DNA from: Crenothrix polyspora
GTDB lineage: Bacteria > Pseudomonadota > Gammaproteobacteria > Methylococcales > Methylomonadaceae
Length of the DNA: 44,219 bases
Assembly (NCBI GenBank): GCA_945902915.1
Contig: CAMDNJ010000007.1
Coordinates: forward strand, 1-44,219
Reading direction: 5' to 3'
Shown: piece by piece, positions 26,845 to 36,670 of the stretch
Numbering within the stretch: position 1 is the stretch's first letter
Layout of the letters: each line of letters opens with the position of its first letter
Position numbers and translations under genes: made by a program
Notes under the pieces: model-generated
Told to the model about the DNA's origin: nothing
The model's input: the letters and a program-made list of their open reading frames with translations, nothing else
The model's database searches: none

Positions 26845-28476
26845 TTAATAATACACTCTAAAGGAATGCTGTATTTGCTCAAACTCATAGCGATAAGGTT
26901 CGGCAACCCCGTAATTATTAACCACCACCAAAAGGTCGTGTGAAAAAACCGAGGTGTTATACCAGTTAAAGCTGCCTTCGATAACGATAGAGTCATCAAT
27001 AATACAATACTTAGAATGAATGGGTGAATAAGGTACGGGGTGATCATCTTGCCCATAAACCAAACCTACAGCTATTCCTGAATTCTTTAATCGTTGCACA
27101 GCGGGTAATAAGGCTCGATTAAGTTCATCCTGCATAGACCGTTCTAAGCCTATGCGTCCTTGTCTAGCTAAATGTCCATTGAATAAAATGTGTACATAAA
27201 CGCCCCGATAATGTGCCTGTATTAAAGCATCAACTACGCTATCATTATAATCCCCTAACAAATCGCCCATTAAAAACAAACATAGCTTAATAGAATGTTT
27301 GGCTCTATGGACTTCCGCCAATATAGCATGATGGGGACGATAGTGTTTACCGTTTTGCATCACTTGCCTGCCAAAGGTATAGAGCAGATTAAAGTGACTT
27401 AAAGGATCAATACCATAACGTTGATTAACACCACCACGCTGGCTCTGAAATATATTATCCAACAAACGGCAAACACCTTTGGACTGAAAGGTCATACCTG
27501 ACTCCCAGTTAGCCCACCAACGATCAAAGGTGATATTAAAGGAACCTAAGATGCAGTCTTCATCATTAAAGATGATAAATTTGGTGTGCATATCGGGTTC
27601 AACTTCAATCAGATGATGTTGAGGCGTACAAAACACACCGATCAGTTCAAGGTTGGCACATTTTAAACGTGCATAATTGTCGCTGTTGCTCAGGGTCATT
27701 TTTCGCCAATCAACGATACACTGAACTAAGACACCCTCTTGACTAGCATGGATCAAATGATTAATAAAATCAGTATCATCTATACAATCGACACTGACTT
27801 TAATGGTACAAAGCCGCAGTGGATTTTGCCTACGACTGTGAATAACCTTGTCGATATGGTCGTGAATATAGCGTTTAGGATGGTAGGGATGATATTGCTG
27901 ACCTTTAGTAAACTTGGGCGTTAGTTTTAAATCATCAATATGGTGATTATACCAATCTGCGTCGCACTGTAACTCCTTAGCATTGAGTTCATAAGTTCTA
28001 TAACTATTAGCTATAAGCCCTACATCAGTGATCAAGTGATTTTGGTCATGGCCATTCTGGACTTGTAGGCTATCCATAAATACATAATCAAACCCAGAAG
28101 CCAGAGAGTGCTCATGCAAATGCACTAGATAAGAAAACTTAACACAGGTAATAGGGCCGAAATGATTAGAGAACGGTAAGATATAAAAGTCTCGAGTTTT
28201 GCGCTTATGCCTATCCCATTGAATATCATAAGCATCGGTATCAATCAGATAAGTTTCACAACTGCCCTGCTCTCGATAAACTTTAAGAACCACTTTGATG
28301 TTAGCCTGCACACCATAACTCACATCAAAGTCTATTTTCCCCCAGCGGATATCAAACGTATCATTGAAATCATTTACTCTTTGAAAATAGCCGCCTAAAT
28401 GCCCATGTACAGGTTTGGCATAATGTTCTGCGCTGGACATTTGATCTCTTATCATGGCTAGCTTATTTAGGTTCAA
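26845..28476 (-). CDS. Two-HKD phospholipase D-like protein of the glycogen operon
   Basis: This is a 543-residue protein without signal peptide. Residues about 28-160 form a beta-rich domain of unknown type (FDIRWGKIDFDVSYGVQANI). Then come two PLD repeats. The first has HTKFIIFNDEDCILGSFN (H297, K299) with Asn304 where the usual HKD aspartate stands. The second has a canonical HSKYCIIDDSIVIEGSFN (H487, K489, D494). PLD-superfamily enzymes cleave or transfer phosphodiesters in lipids or nucleic acids; the substrate is not readable. Its start lies 14 bp inside the end of the CBM21-EEP gene, so the two are translationally coupled and lie downstream of glgB and glgA. Confidence 0.8.
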   Translation of the reverse strand: MNLNKLAMIRDQMSSAEHYAKPVHGHLGGYFQRVNDFNDTFDIRWGKIDFDVSYGVQANIKVVLKVYREQGSCETYLIDTDAYDIQWDRHKRKTRDFYILPFSNHFGPITCVKFSYLVHLHEHSLASGFDYVFMDSLQVQNGHDQNHLITDVGLIANSYRTYELNAKELQCDADWYNHHIDDLKLTPKFTKGQQYHPYHPKRYIHDHIDKVIHSRRQNPLRLCTIKVSVDCIDDTDFINHLIHASQEGVLVQCIVDWRKMTLSNSDNYARLKCANLELIGVFCTPQHHLIEVEPDMHTKFIIFNDEDCILGSFNITFDRWWANWESGMTFQSKGVCRLLDNIFQSQRGGVNQRYGIDPLSHFNLLYTFGRQVMQNGKHYRPHHAILAEVHRAKHSIKLCLFLMGDLLGDYNDSVVDALIQAHYRGVYVHILFNGHLARQGRIGLERSMQDELNRALLPAVQRLKNSGIAVGLVYGQDDHPVPYSPIHSKYCIIDDSIVIEGSFNWYNTSVFSHDLLVVVNNYGVAEPYRYEFEQIQHSFRVYY

Positions 28477-29968
28477 AACTCATTAGATAACCACAATGAT
28501 CTGAGACTCTGCCATAATCATCATCGGTAAATAACACTCGCCCAGAGTTAATTTTTAGCTTACTGGTTTTATTCATAAAAATATAATCAATACGATAATC
28601 TTCTGCATGAGAGTTGCTCCAGTAAGCGTCATTCACCTTGAATATTTTTGCAAAGGCGCGTTGATCTTGTAAGGCTAAAAATTGATCTTCATATTGTTCG
28701 GCATTAACGACTAACTGATAGCCTTCCGATCCGCTGGCGACATTAAAATCTCCACAGAGTAAGGTAGCGGATACCGATTGATCTTGAAGCTCATTGGCCC
28801 AGGAACTCAGCTTTTTAAATTGCTGGGCAAAGCCATCTTCCCACCAACTTAAATGCGCTGAAAACACATTAATGGTACCCATAGTAGGCACCTTAATTTG
28901 CGCCATGATGACTTTTCGAGCATGAATACTGTAGATGCTATCGCTATCAGAAACATATCGAGCGGATTGATTGTACAAAGGATGTCGACTTAAAATAGCC
29001 ACGCCTTCGCGATATTTATCAAAACCTAAATGCGACCAATCACTATAAAGATGAAAGGCGTGTTTAAGTCTAGTATTAATGATATTAGCTGAATGAGTTG
29101 TCCAATCACCTAAGCCTTCATTCCAAAGCTCTGCGACTTCTTGAAAGCAAACGATATCCACGCCTAAGTCATCAATAGCTTTGGCTATTTGAGTAAATTT
29201 TTCATCTTGCTGAGTTTCTTGATAACAATGTAAATTTAAAATCATCAACTTTAACGGCTCATGACTGAGTTTATAATTATGGTCGTCATTGTTATCCCAT
29301 AACACCCCATCAGCCGTGTCATAGGATATTGAATACTCCACACGATAAGTATCCTTGATTTTAAGCACGCCCTGCCAAATCTGCGAGCCATATTGATTGG
29401 GGTTTCTAGCATTACTCTGCGCATGTTCATGCCAATAGTGGCGATTAAAATGACAGGGGGTTTTATGGCTAGTCAGCCAGTTATCAGTCGTCCAATGTAT
29501 ATTAACGGCTTTCGCTTGCAGGGTTTGATTAATAGAGACCGTTATAGGCAGGCGTTGTTGCCCCGTTTTCAATTTAGATTCAAAATTTAGCTGTTGTAAG
29601 TTCTGACTAGCCGTTAATTGAATACCTGAATCAGCTTGACTCGCATAATTATTACCCGATAGATTATCCCAATAATCTTGATCTAAGCATTGGTAGTGTA
29701 AGGCAAAGTTGATATTTCCAGGCAAAGTACTCTGCCCTGCTGCTTTAATGATGATCTTTGCTGTCCAGCATTCGTCATCTGCGTTCAGTGGATGCTGATA
29801 GCTAGCTGATAGAACCTGCCATTCACCTTGTTCACCTGCCCACAATACCTCAACTTTTTTGTCATGACTTAAGTTTGCCACTCGCATAACAAAGCATAAC
29901 TCTTGTTGAGGGATGCTTTTCTTTCTGGTGATGATGTTTTCTACATACAGCAGTTGAATTTCATGCAT
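28463..29968 (-). CDS. Tandem CBM21-like domains fused to an EEP-superfamily phosphoesterase/nuclease
   Basis: This is a 501-residue protein without signal peptide. Residues about 6-110 and 140-235 each resemble a CBM21 starch/glycogen-binding domain: VANLSHDKKVEVLW with YWDNLSGNNY (99-108), and VNIHWTTDNW with VLWDNNDDHNY (222-232). Residues 240-500 are a complete endonuclease/exonuclease/phosphatase domain: N245, E277 (CFQE), SRHP, H372 (SAHLSW), GDFN (D407, N409), D461 and SDH (D490, H491). EEP members cleave DNA, RNA, inositol phosphates, sphingolipids or other phosphoesters, so the target is open. Glycogen binding and the glgB-glgA neighbourhood suggest it acts at the glycogen granule. 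Confidence 0.82.
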   Translation of the reverse strand: MHEIQLLYVENIITRKKSIPQQELCFVMRVANLSHDKKVEVLWAGEQGEWQVLSASYQHPLNADDECWTAKIIIKAAGQSTLPGNINFALHYQCLDQDYWDNLSGNNYASQADSGIQLTASQNLQQLNFESKLKTGQQRLPITVSINQTLQAKAVNIHWTTDNWLTSHKTPCHFNRHYWHEHAQSNARNPNQYGSQIWQGVLKIKDTYRVEYSISYDTADGVLWDNNDDHNYKLSHEPLKLMILNLHCYQETQQDEKFTQIAKAIDDLGVDIVCFQEVAELWNEGLGDWTTHSANIINTRLKHAFHLYSDWSHLGFDKYREGVAILSRHPLYNQSARYVSDSDSIYSIHARKVIMAQIKVPTMGTINVFSAHLSWWEDGFAQQFKKLSSWANELQDQSVSATLLCGDFNVASGSEGYQLVVNAEQYEDQFLALQDQRAFAKIFKVNDAYWSNSHAEDYRIDYIFMNKTSKLKINSGRVLFTDDDYGRVSDHCGYLMSFEPK

Positions 29969-30002
29969 CCGTTGACCTCGAAATGAACATACATACAGTC
30001 AG

Positions 30003-30061
30003 TTGGAGTGCAATAGCTTCAGCTATTGCACTCTAAAACAGCTAAAGCTGTTTTACTCCAA
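30003..30061. repeat. Two adjacent palindromes between glgA and the EEP gene
   Basis: A 13-bp stem (GAGTGCAATAGCT, 30006-30018, pairing with 30021-30033) is directly followed by a 9-bp stem (AAAACAGCT, 30035-30043, pairing with 30046-30054). Both belong to the same family ending in ACTCC(A). They lie in the 121-bp gap between the glgA stop and the EEP start and could attenuate or stabilise the transcript there. Confidence 0.75.
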
Positions 30062-30089
30062 ACTACATAACACGCCTCTAATAATCATG

Positions 30090-31523
30090 TTACAAATTAT
30101 TGTATAAAGCTAAATACTCTGCAGCAGAGCGTTGCCAAGAAAAGTCTTTGCTCATGGCATTGACTTGCATTTTCTTCCAAGCACTAGGAATACTATATAA
30201 AATCAAAGTTCGTTTAATGGCTTCTAATAAAGCCCCAGCACTAGCTTCATTAAAAACAACTCCACTAGCCGTGCCTAGCTCTAGGGTTTCAGGCAAAGTA
30301 TCGGTGACTGTATCAGCCAAACCGCCAGTTTTTCTAACGATAGGAATCGTACCATAGCGTTGGCTGTACATTTGATTCAAACCACAGGGTTCAAATTTAG
30401 AGGGCATTAAGAAAATATCTGCACCCGCTTCAATCACATGAGCTATAGCTTCACTATAGCCAATTTTAATCGCTATTTTGTCAGGATACAGATCAGCCAA
30501 GACTTGTAATTGCATTTCAAAAGCCTTATCGCCATTACCTAATAACACAAATTGTAAATTCATGGTCATCATTTCAGGTAGACATTCGACTAACAAATCT
30601 ATGCCTTTTTGTTCGACTAGCCGACCTATCAATGAAAACAAGGGTATTTTTTCATTAACGGGCAAAGCAAAGTGCTGCTGCAGGTCTGCTTTATTAAGTT
30701 GTTTATTACTAAGTGTTGCAGCAGTATAAGTCTGAGGGATATAAGGATCGATTTCAGGATCCCATTGCTCTACATCTATGCCATTAATAATGCCGCCCAA
30801 CGTGCCTTTACGAGCAGCCAGCAAGCCTTCAAGCCCATAACCAAACTCTGTTGTCTGAATTTCTAATGCATAACTAGGACTCACAGTAGTAATGTAATCA
30901 GCATAGACTAAACCACCTTTAATAAAAGATAGCATGTCATAAAACTCTAAACCAGCGATATGCCACAAGGGTCCGGGTATATTTAAATCATAAACGGCCA
31001 CCTTAGGAAACAAGCCCTGATATGCCATATTGTGTATGGTAAAGACCGTCTTGGGACGTTCATGCTCTAAAGATAATAAAGCAGGGACTAAGCCTGTTTG
31101 CCAATCATTACAATGCACGATATCCGGCTTCCAATCTAAGTAAGCTCTATCCATCGCTACTTCCACGGCAATCTTACAAAACAAACCGAAGCGTTCGGCA
31201 TTATTAGACCAAGGTTCGCCCAATTCATCCACATAAGGATTACCCGGCAAATTAAAATAACTCGGATAATCGACCAGAAATACCGTGACCTGTGTGCCAG
31301 GAAGTCGAGTTTCCAGAATATTAACATTCCGATTATCAACCCTTACGGTACAAAGAAATCGCACTTCTTCAGTGATTTTCAATGCCTGATATCTAGGCAA
31401 AATCAGTTTGATATCTTGAGACAATTCAGACAAGGCTATAGGTAAACTACCACAGACATCAGCAAGCCCACCCGTCTTAATGAGCGGGTAAACTTCACTG
31501 CTTACAAAAAGAATTTTTTTCAT
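30090..31523 (-). CDS. glgA: Glycogen synthase (ADP-glucose type)
   Basis: This is a 477-residue GT5 enzyme of normal GlgA length. The ADP-glucose-binding loop KTGGL is at 16-20 after ILFVSSEVYPLI. Other conserved stretches are IVHCNDWQTGLVPALL, FTIHNMAYQG, GIDVEQWDPEIDPYIP, SLIGRLVEQKG, and the C-terminal MPSKFEPCGLNQ with the catalytic Glu, then GTIPIVRKTGGL. It elongates alpha-1,4-glucan from ADP-glucose made by GlgC. It lies 90 bases after glgB on the same strand and is followed by the EEP gene. Confidence 0.96.
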   Translation of the reverse strand: MKKILFVSSEVYPLIKTGGLADVCGSLPIALSELSQDIKLILPRYQALKITEEVRFLCTVRVDNRNVNILETRLPGTQVTVFLVDYPSYFNLPGNPYVDELGEPWSNNAERFGLFCKIAVEVAMDRAYLDWKPDIVHCNDWQTGLVPALLSLEHERPKTVFTIHNMAYQGLFPKVAVYDLNIPGPLWHIAGLEFYDMLSFIKGGLVYADYITTVSPSYALEIQTTEFGYGLEGLLAARKGTLGGIINGIDVEQWDPEIDPYIPQTYTAATLSNKQLNKADLQQHFALPVNEKIPLFSLIGRLVEQKGIDLLVECLPEMMTMNLQFVLLGNGDKAFEMQLQVLADLYPDKIAIKIGYSEAIAHVIEAGADIFLMPSKFEPCGLNQMYSQRYGTIPIVRKTGGLADTVTDTLPETLELGTASGVVFNEASAGALLEAIKRTLILYSIPSAWKKMQVNAMSKDFSWQRSAAEYLALYNNL

Positions 31524-31613
31524 CAGATTCTATGTTTTAGTTAGTAAAAACAGGCTAAAGGCAAAGGGCAAAAACATCACACTTAACCTTTCGCCTTTAG
31601 CCCTTAGCCTTTC

Positions 31614-34076
31614 TTATACCTTTAAAATTAAAGCGCCCAAGGGTGGCAGATTAAGGCTAATAGAATGTGGTAAATTCATCCATGGTGTAGGCTCTGAAAC
31701 CACTACACCATTGCCGGTATTGCTCCCACTATAATAATGAGAATCGGAGTTGAAAATTTCGGCGTAGGCTCCTGCCTCAGGAACGCCTAAGCGATAATTC
31801 ATTCTAGGCACTGGCGTAAAATTAAGAATAATAATTAACTCTTCGAAGGCACTTTTACGTCGATAACTGATAATAGATTGTTCAATATCATGGCAGTCTA
31901 TCCATTCAAAGCCTTGATGATCAAAGTCATGAGTAAATAAAGCCGGATGCATTCTATAAAGTTGATTTAAATCCTTCACCAAGGTTTGTGTACCTTTATG
32001 ATGCGGGTAATCCAGCACATACCAATCTAAATCTTTATTCGCATTCCATTCGGTACCTTGACCAAATTCACAACCCATAAATAACAGCTTTTTGCCCGGA
32101 TAAGTATACATAAACGTATACAATAAACGCAGATTAGCAAATCGTTGCCACTCATCACCCGGCATTTTATTCAATAATGAACCTTTACCATGCACCACTT
32201 CATCATGTGAAAAAGGTAAAGCGAAGTTCTCAGTAAACGCATAGAGCATACCGAAGGTCAGGCTATCATGATGATATTTACGATGTATAGGCTCTTCACT
32301 CATGTAAGACAGCACATCATGCATCCAACCCATGTTCCACTTCATCGAGAAACCTAAGCCGCCTGTCCAAGTCGGACGCGTTACTTGTGGCCATGAGGTA
32401 GATTCTTCGGCCATCATCACCGTACCGGGATGTAAATCATGCGTGACCGCATTAAGCTCTCTAAAAAAGTCTATAGCTTCCAAGTTTTCATTGCCACCAT
32501 ATTGATTAGGAACCCAATCATGATCTTCACGAGAATAATCCAAATACAACATAGAAGCGACAGCATCGACTCTTAAGCCATCTAAATGAAACTCTTCCAA
32601 CCAAAAGTTAGCACTGGCTAATAAAAAGTTTTTAACTTCATTGCGCCCATAATTGTAGATTAAGGTACCCCAATCACGATGCTCTCCTTTACGGGGATCT
32701 TCATGTTCATATAAAGCGCTACCGTCAAAGCGCGCCAAGGCAAAGGCATCTTTAGGGAAATGGGCAGGTACCCAATCGAGAATAACGCCTATGTTATTTT
32801 GATGGCAGCTATCAACAAAATAGCGAAAATCATCGGGGGAACCATGACGACTCGTCGGCGCAAAATAACCCGTAGTTTGATAACCCCAAGAACCATCAAA
32901 CGGATGCTCGGTAATCGGCAATAACTCAATATGTGTAAAACCCATTTGCTTAACGTAATCTACCAAATCAACCGCTAGTTCACGATAAGTCAGGAAATTA
33001 CCTTGATGATCGCGTTTCCAAGAGCCTAGATGTACTTCATAAATAGCCATAGGCTGATGCAGCCAATCATGTTTAGTTCTTGCAGTTAACCAGGGCTGAT
33101 CTTGCCAGGTATATGTATCGGGCTTAACCACAATAGAAGAGGTATTAGGCCTAAACTCAAACTGTTGACCATAAGGATCGGTTTTAAGTAAGATTTCATT
33201 ACTAAAACGGTTTAAAATTTCAAACTTATAATAACAACCTTCTTTTAAACCTGGGATGAAAATTTCCCATATACCGCTACCACCCAAACTACGCATTGGG
33301 TTACAGCGGCCATCCCATTGATTAAAATCGCCAACCACACTAACACGACCAGCGCTAGGTGCCCAAACTGTAAACAAGACGCCCGCTATATCGTCGACAC
33401 TGTGTAGATGTGCGCCTAACTTTTGATAGACATGCCAATGTTTACCTTCGGCGAATAAATATTGATCAAATTCAGGTAATTGGGTGCCAAAATCATAGGC
33501 ATCATAGGTTTCATGACGATAGCCGCTTTTATCTAGCCAAACCAACTGATAATGAGCAGGTAGTGTTTCTGCCTGAACGAGGGTTTGAAAAAAATCACTC
33601 TCTGGTATTCTATCTAACTCTAAGCCATTGTGACTAAAACTGACTGATTCAGCATAAGGCAGATAAATAGTAATCTGTATGAGTTCTTTCTTAGCATGAC
33701 GCCCCAACACAGAAAAAGGGTCATGGTGTTTAGCTTCCATGATTTTTAACATGTCATTAGTTAGTAGCTTATTATTGACTGTTTTAATCATAGGTATCTC
33801 TATCTTTGTCGACGTAATCACTGTTTTTGTCTTGGTTTTAGGTTCTACAACCTCAGTTGCTGTTGTAACGGAGCTTATAAGCTCGACAGTTTTAGCTTTA
33901 GCTACAGGTTTAGGTTTTACAATTTTTGGACTAGCAGCTTTAACTTTAGTTAAGGCAGGCTTAGCTGCTTTAACTTTGGTCGCTTTAGCTTCAGGTTTAG
34001 GCGTACTCGCTACCGGTTTTTCGGTTAGCAACTCAGTCACTTCAGAATCAAGTATGTTATTAGAATCCTTTATCAC
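31614..34076 (-). CDS. glgB: 1,4-alpha-glucan branching enzyme with long basic N-terminal tail
   Basis: This is an 820-residue protein. Residues 1-95 are a Lys/Ala/Pro/Val-rich low-complexity tail absent from standard GlgB (about 730 residues). A GlgB N-terminal beta module follows from about 108 ([19 protein letters not shown]), then CBM48 (about 225-320), then the GH13 barrel. Catalytic residues are D504 in [11 protein letters not shown] and E557 in MMAEEST, with [12 protein letters not shown] giving the third Asp. The frame starts at GTG (34074-34076), preceded by GAGG nine bases upstream, so the tail is genuinely within the translated region. It makes alpha-1,6 branches in glycogen. Confidence 0.95.
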   Translation of the reverse strand: MIKDSNNILDSEVTELLTEKPVASTPKPEAKATKVKAAKPALTKVKAASPKIVKPKPVAKAKTVELISSVTTATEVVEPKTKTKTVITSTKIEIPMIKTVNNKLLTNDMLKIMEAKHHDPFSVLGRHAKKELIQITIYLPYAESVSFSHNGLELDRIPESDFFQTLVQAETLPAHYQLVWLDKSGYRHETYDAYDFGTQLPEFDQYLFAEGKHWHVYQKLGAHLHSVDDIAGVLFTVWAPSAGRVSVVGDFNQWDGRCNPMRSLGGSGIWEIFIPGLKEGCYYKFEILNRFSNEILLKTDPYGQQFEFRPNTSSIVVKPDTYTWQDQPWLTARTKHDWLHQPMAIYEVHLGSWKRDHQGNFLTYRELAVDLVDYVKQMGFTHIELLPITEHPFDGSWGYQTTGYFAPTSRHGSPDDFRYFVDSCHQNNIGVILDWVPAHFPKDAFALARFDGSALYEHEDPRKGEHRDWGTLIYNYGRNEVKNFLLASANFWLEEFHLDGLRVDAVASMLYLDYSREDHDWVPNQYGGNENLEAIDFFRELNAVTHDLHPGTVMMAEESTSWPQVTRPTWTGGLGFSMKWNMGWMHDVLSYMSEEPIHRKYHHDSLTFGMLYAFTENFALPFSHDEVVHGKGSLLNKMPGDEWQRFANLRLLYTFMYTYPGKKLLFMGCEFGQGTEWNANKDLDWYVLDYPHHKGTQTLVKDLNQLYRMHPALFTHDFDHQGFEWIDCHDIEQSIISYRRKSAFEELIIILNFTPVPRMNYRLGVPEAGAYAEIFNSDSHYYSGSNTGNGVVVSEPTPWMNLPHSISLNLPPLGALILKV

Positions 34077-34140
34077 TTTGAATGGCCTCGGTGTAGTAGT
34101 AGAATAAAAGTCTAGTAAATCTTACCAAATAACTAAGCGT

Positions 34141-34146
34141 TATAAT
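34141..34146 (+). promoter_or_regulatory. Candidate -10 box for glgC
   Basis: A perfect TATAAT lies 24 bases before the glgC ATG in the 94-bp divergent region between glgB and glgC. The -35 region 17 bases upstream is weak, so activation by a regulator is possible. A GGGA ribosome site (34161-34164) precedes the ATG at 34171 with good spacing. Confidence 0.5.
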
Positions 34147-34170
34147 ATCTATATCAACATGGGATAAAAA

Positions 34171-35451
34171 ATGTCAGAGTCTAATCATCTTAAACAGGAA
34201 CAAAACATCGGTCATTTAACCCGTAATACCATTGCCTTAATATTGGCAGGGGGGCGCGGCTCAAGACTCGTCAATATGACCGACTGGCGCGCCAAACCTG
34301 CCGTACCCTTTGGCGGTAAATTTAGAATCATAGACTTTCCTTTATCCAATTGTGTCAATTCAGGTATCCGTAAAATAGGTATTTTAACGCAATATAAATC
34401 TGACTCATTAATACGTCACATCCAGCAAGGCTGGGGCTTTTTACGTGGCGAATTTGGTGAATATGTAGATTTATTGCCGGCTCAACAACGTCACGGTGAA
34501 GATTCTTGGTACAAAGGCACGGCTGATGCTATCTATCAAAACATTGATATATTGCGTACCCGTAAGCCTAAACATATTTTAATTCTAGCTGGCGATCATA
34601 TTTACAAAATGGATTATGGCGCAATGCTTGCCGATCACATCGAAAAAAATGCTGACCTGACTATTGGCTGCTTAGAGGTATCCTTAGAAGAAGCCTCCGC
34701 CTTTGGGGTGATGGATGTTGATGTAAATCGCAGGGTTAAAGCCTTTGTCGAAAAGCCCGAACATCCACCAGTGATGCCAGGCAGAACCGATACGGCCCTA
34801 GCGTCTATGGGTATTTATATTTTTAATGCCGACTTCTTATTTGAACAATTACAAAAAGATGCCGATACCGTAGGCTCTAGTAATGATTTCGGTAAAGATA
34901 TTATTCCTGCCGTTATCGATAAATACATAGTCAATGCCTATCCCTTTTTAGATTTACAAAGTGGCGAACAAAGCTATTGGCGTGATGTAGGTACTATTGA
35001 TGCATACTGGTCAGCCAATATGGAGCTGATTGGCGTCAATCCTGCCATGAACTTATATGACAATACTTGGCCTATCTGGACGCATCAAGAACAAACACCA
35101 CCGGCTAAATTTGTTTTTGATGATGATGATCGTCGAGGACTGGCCGTTGATTCCATGGTGTCTGGAGGCTGTGTCATCTCTGGTGCTCAAGTCAAACATT
35201 CATTATTATTTTCCAATGTGCGCGTTAATTCTTATACCACCGTACAAGATTCCATTATCTTGCCACAAGTTAATATCGGCAGGCATTGCCGCATTACCAA
35301 AGCTATTATAGAAAAAGGTTGTGATATTCCAGAAGGCACTATTATTGGCGAAGATAGAGCTGAAGATGAAAGACGCTTTCATGTCAGTCAGGGCGGTATA
35401 GTCTTAGTGACACCCGATATGCTAGGACAAAAACTACACTATGTACGCTAG
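34171..35451 (+). CDS. glgC: Glucose-1-phosphate adenylyltransferase
   Basis: This is a 426-residue enzyme that makes ADP-glucose from glucose-1-phosphate and ATP. The nucleotide-binding signature [11 protein letters not shown] is at 23-33, followed by [20 protein letters not shown] with the allosteric and substrate lysines. [12 protein letters not shown] and the [13 protein letters not shown] loop are conserved. The C-terminal part (about 300-426) is the left-handed beta-helix ([20 protein letters not shown]). It diverges from glgB and is the committed step for glycogen in this cell, normally regulated by glycolytic metabolites. Confidence 0.97.
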   Translation: MSESNHLKQEQNIGHLTRNTIALILAGGRGSRLVNMTDWRAKPAVPFGGKFRIIDFPLSNCVNSGIRKIGILTQYKSDSLIRHIQQGWGFLRGEFGEYVDLLPAQQRHGEDSWYKGTADAIYQNIDILRTRKPKHILILAGDHIYKMDYGAMLADHIEKNADLTIGCLEVSLEEASAFGVMDVDVNRRVKAFVEKPEHPPVMPGRTDTALASMGIYIFNADFLFEQLQKDADTVGSSNDFGKDIIPAVIDKYIVNAYPFLDLQSGEQSYWRDVGTIDAYWSANMELIGVNPAMNLYDNTWPIWTHQEQTPPAKFVFDDDDRRGLAVDSMVSGGCVISGAQVKHSLLFSNVRVNSYTTVQDSIILPQVNIGRHCRITKAIIEKGCDIPEGTIIGEDRAEDERRFHVSQGGIVLVTPDMLGQKLHYVR

Positions 35452-35473
35452 TTAAGAAGCGTTAGATAAATAC

Positions 35474-35503
35474 TGTAGGGTCAGATCGCGACCTGACCCT
35501 ACA
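35474..35503. terminator. Perfect 11-bp hairpin after glgC
   Basis: TGTAGGGTCAG pairs with CTGACCCTACA across an 8-base loop, 22 bases after the glgC stop codon. The stem is stable but has no T-run. The sequence resembles the GTAGGGT-type interspersed repeats at the start of the window, so it may be a repeat that also ends transcription. Confidence 0.5.
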
Positions 35504-36001
35504 TCCACACAATTTAATTAATTACTGATGTTACGAGAGTAAAGTTTCTTTACTCTCGCTTGCTGCGACTAGCTCCGCAGGTTTAGTTGGGATTAGTCCG
35601 AAAGGGCGCATCATGGATGCCGCGCGTTAGTAGGAGGGCAGAAACCTCGTCAAAACCGAAGAGCGCAGGTTGTGCTGCAATCGAGTTGCTTTTTCTTCGA
35701 ATATCCGATAAAAAAAATCGTCGCGATAGCGACTTCATTATTTTTTTTAATCCGCTGAATGGTTGCGCAGCAACTGTTAATTACTTTAATTATTATAAGC
35801 TAAGTAGTCGGGTGACCATAATCACAAGGTTTGACATCGCTTTAGTCATATCATCTATAAATGAAAAATTGTTTACCACCTACATTTTGTTGTGTTCAAC
35901 AAATTATGATGGTAGTGTTAGCACCGCTGATAGCTAATCAAATAATAAATAAGTGGCTATCAGCAATAAAAACAACACTATAAAAAAAATGAGGAGTAAT
36001 T
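35504..36001. other. Non-coding, hairpin-rich spacer upstream of the SmbP-like gene
   Basis: This 498-bp stretch has no convincing gene. It has a perfect 11-bp hairpin (CGAGAGTAAAG/CTTTACTCTCG, 35534-35558), then a GC-richer 150-bp block (about 35560-35710) unlike its AT-rich surroundings. After it come short hairpins such as GTCGC/GCGAC and GTTGC/GCAAC. The promoter and AGGAG ribosome site of the SmbP-like gene lie at its right end. Confidence 0.5.
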
Positions 36002-36340
36002 ATGAATAAATTAACTACAGTATTAGCAGGTTTAGCTTTATGCCTAAGCACCAACGTATTTGCTGAGCAACATGCTGATGCAGCTTTACAGCACGCAACT
36101 GGCGCTTCAGAACAAGGCAAAGCAGGCCATGCGAGCAAATTGGTAGATCATGCTAAATTGGCTATGGATGAGTCAGCATCTGCCTCTTTAGTAGCAAAAA
36201 GTATTGCTAAAAATCATTTAGATGAGGCCAGTGAATTGCTACAAAAAGCGATTCATGAAGGGAACTTAGGTCATGCACCCGCAGCAACAAAATTAGTTGA
36301 TGAAGCGATAGTTCATCTTAAAGCTATTCCAAAAAAATAA
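36002..36340 (+). CDS. SmbP-like small secreted metal-binding protein
   Basis: This is a 112-residue protein with a clear signal peptide (MNKLTTVLAGLALCLSTNVFA, cleavage after VFA-E). The mature part is helical and carries regularly spaced histidines in repeats such as HADAALQHATGASEQGKAGH, then HAKLAMDES, HLDEASELLQKAIHEGNLGH. This matches the SmbP family (small metal-binding protein first described in Nitrosomonas europaea), periplasmic proteins that bind Cu2+ and other metals. A strong GAGGAG ribosome site lies seven bases upstream, and a Rho-independent terminator follows the gene, so it is a single-gene transcript. Confidence 0.8.
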   Translation: MNKLTTVLAGLALCLSTNVFAEQHADAALQHATGASEQGKAGHASKLVDHAKLAMDESASASLVAKSIAKNHLDEASELLQKAIHEGNLGHAPAATKLVDEAIVHLKAIPKK

Positions 36341-36359
36341 GCAACTGTCTGCTTAATCA

Positions 36360-36392
36360 AACAGGCCGCTTCATGATGCGGCCTGTTTTTTA
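36360..36392 (+). terminator. Rho-independent terminator of the SmbP-like gene
   Basis: A 10-bp stem (AACAGGCCGC/GCGGCCTGTT) with an 8-base loop ends in a T-run (36386-36391), 20 bases after the stop codon. This is the clearest intrinsic terminator in the window. Confidence 0.9.
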
Positions 36393-36670
36393 TTGATAGA
36401 CTGCACTAATAGCCAGCCTAGTTTTTATTCATCCGTAGTCCATCTTAAGCAAATTCTTTAAAGTCTACTCATTAGGCTTGCCAGTTATTCCACACCTAAT
36501 CTCGCTAAAACACAAGATATCTAGCTAAATAAGACGATTTCGTTATAAAACTTGCCTTCTCTACTCGCCTTATAGGTATTGTTACTAATATTTTTTGAAT
36601 TACTTTTGCCTTATCAGCTACTATTAAATCTAATACTCTTTGCTCATTATCTTTGCAGGCAAAAACCTAT

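Noticed and set aside
33739-34107. 122-residue hydrophobic frame on + opposite the start of glgB
   Set aside because: It is the antisense of the Lys/Ala-rich tail of GlgB, whose codon pattern creates a Val/Leu/Thr-rich shadow. There is no ribosome site and no family.
35587-35937. 116-residue open frame upstream of the SmbP-like gene
   Set aside because: Composition is unlike protein from this genome (Arg/Ser/Lys-rich then Ile/Phe-rich), there is no ribosome site, and it crosses several hairpins. Kept as a non-coding region of interest.
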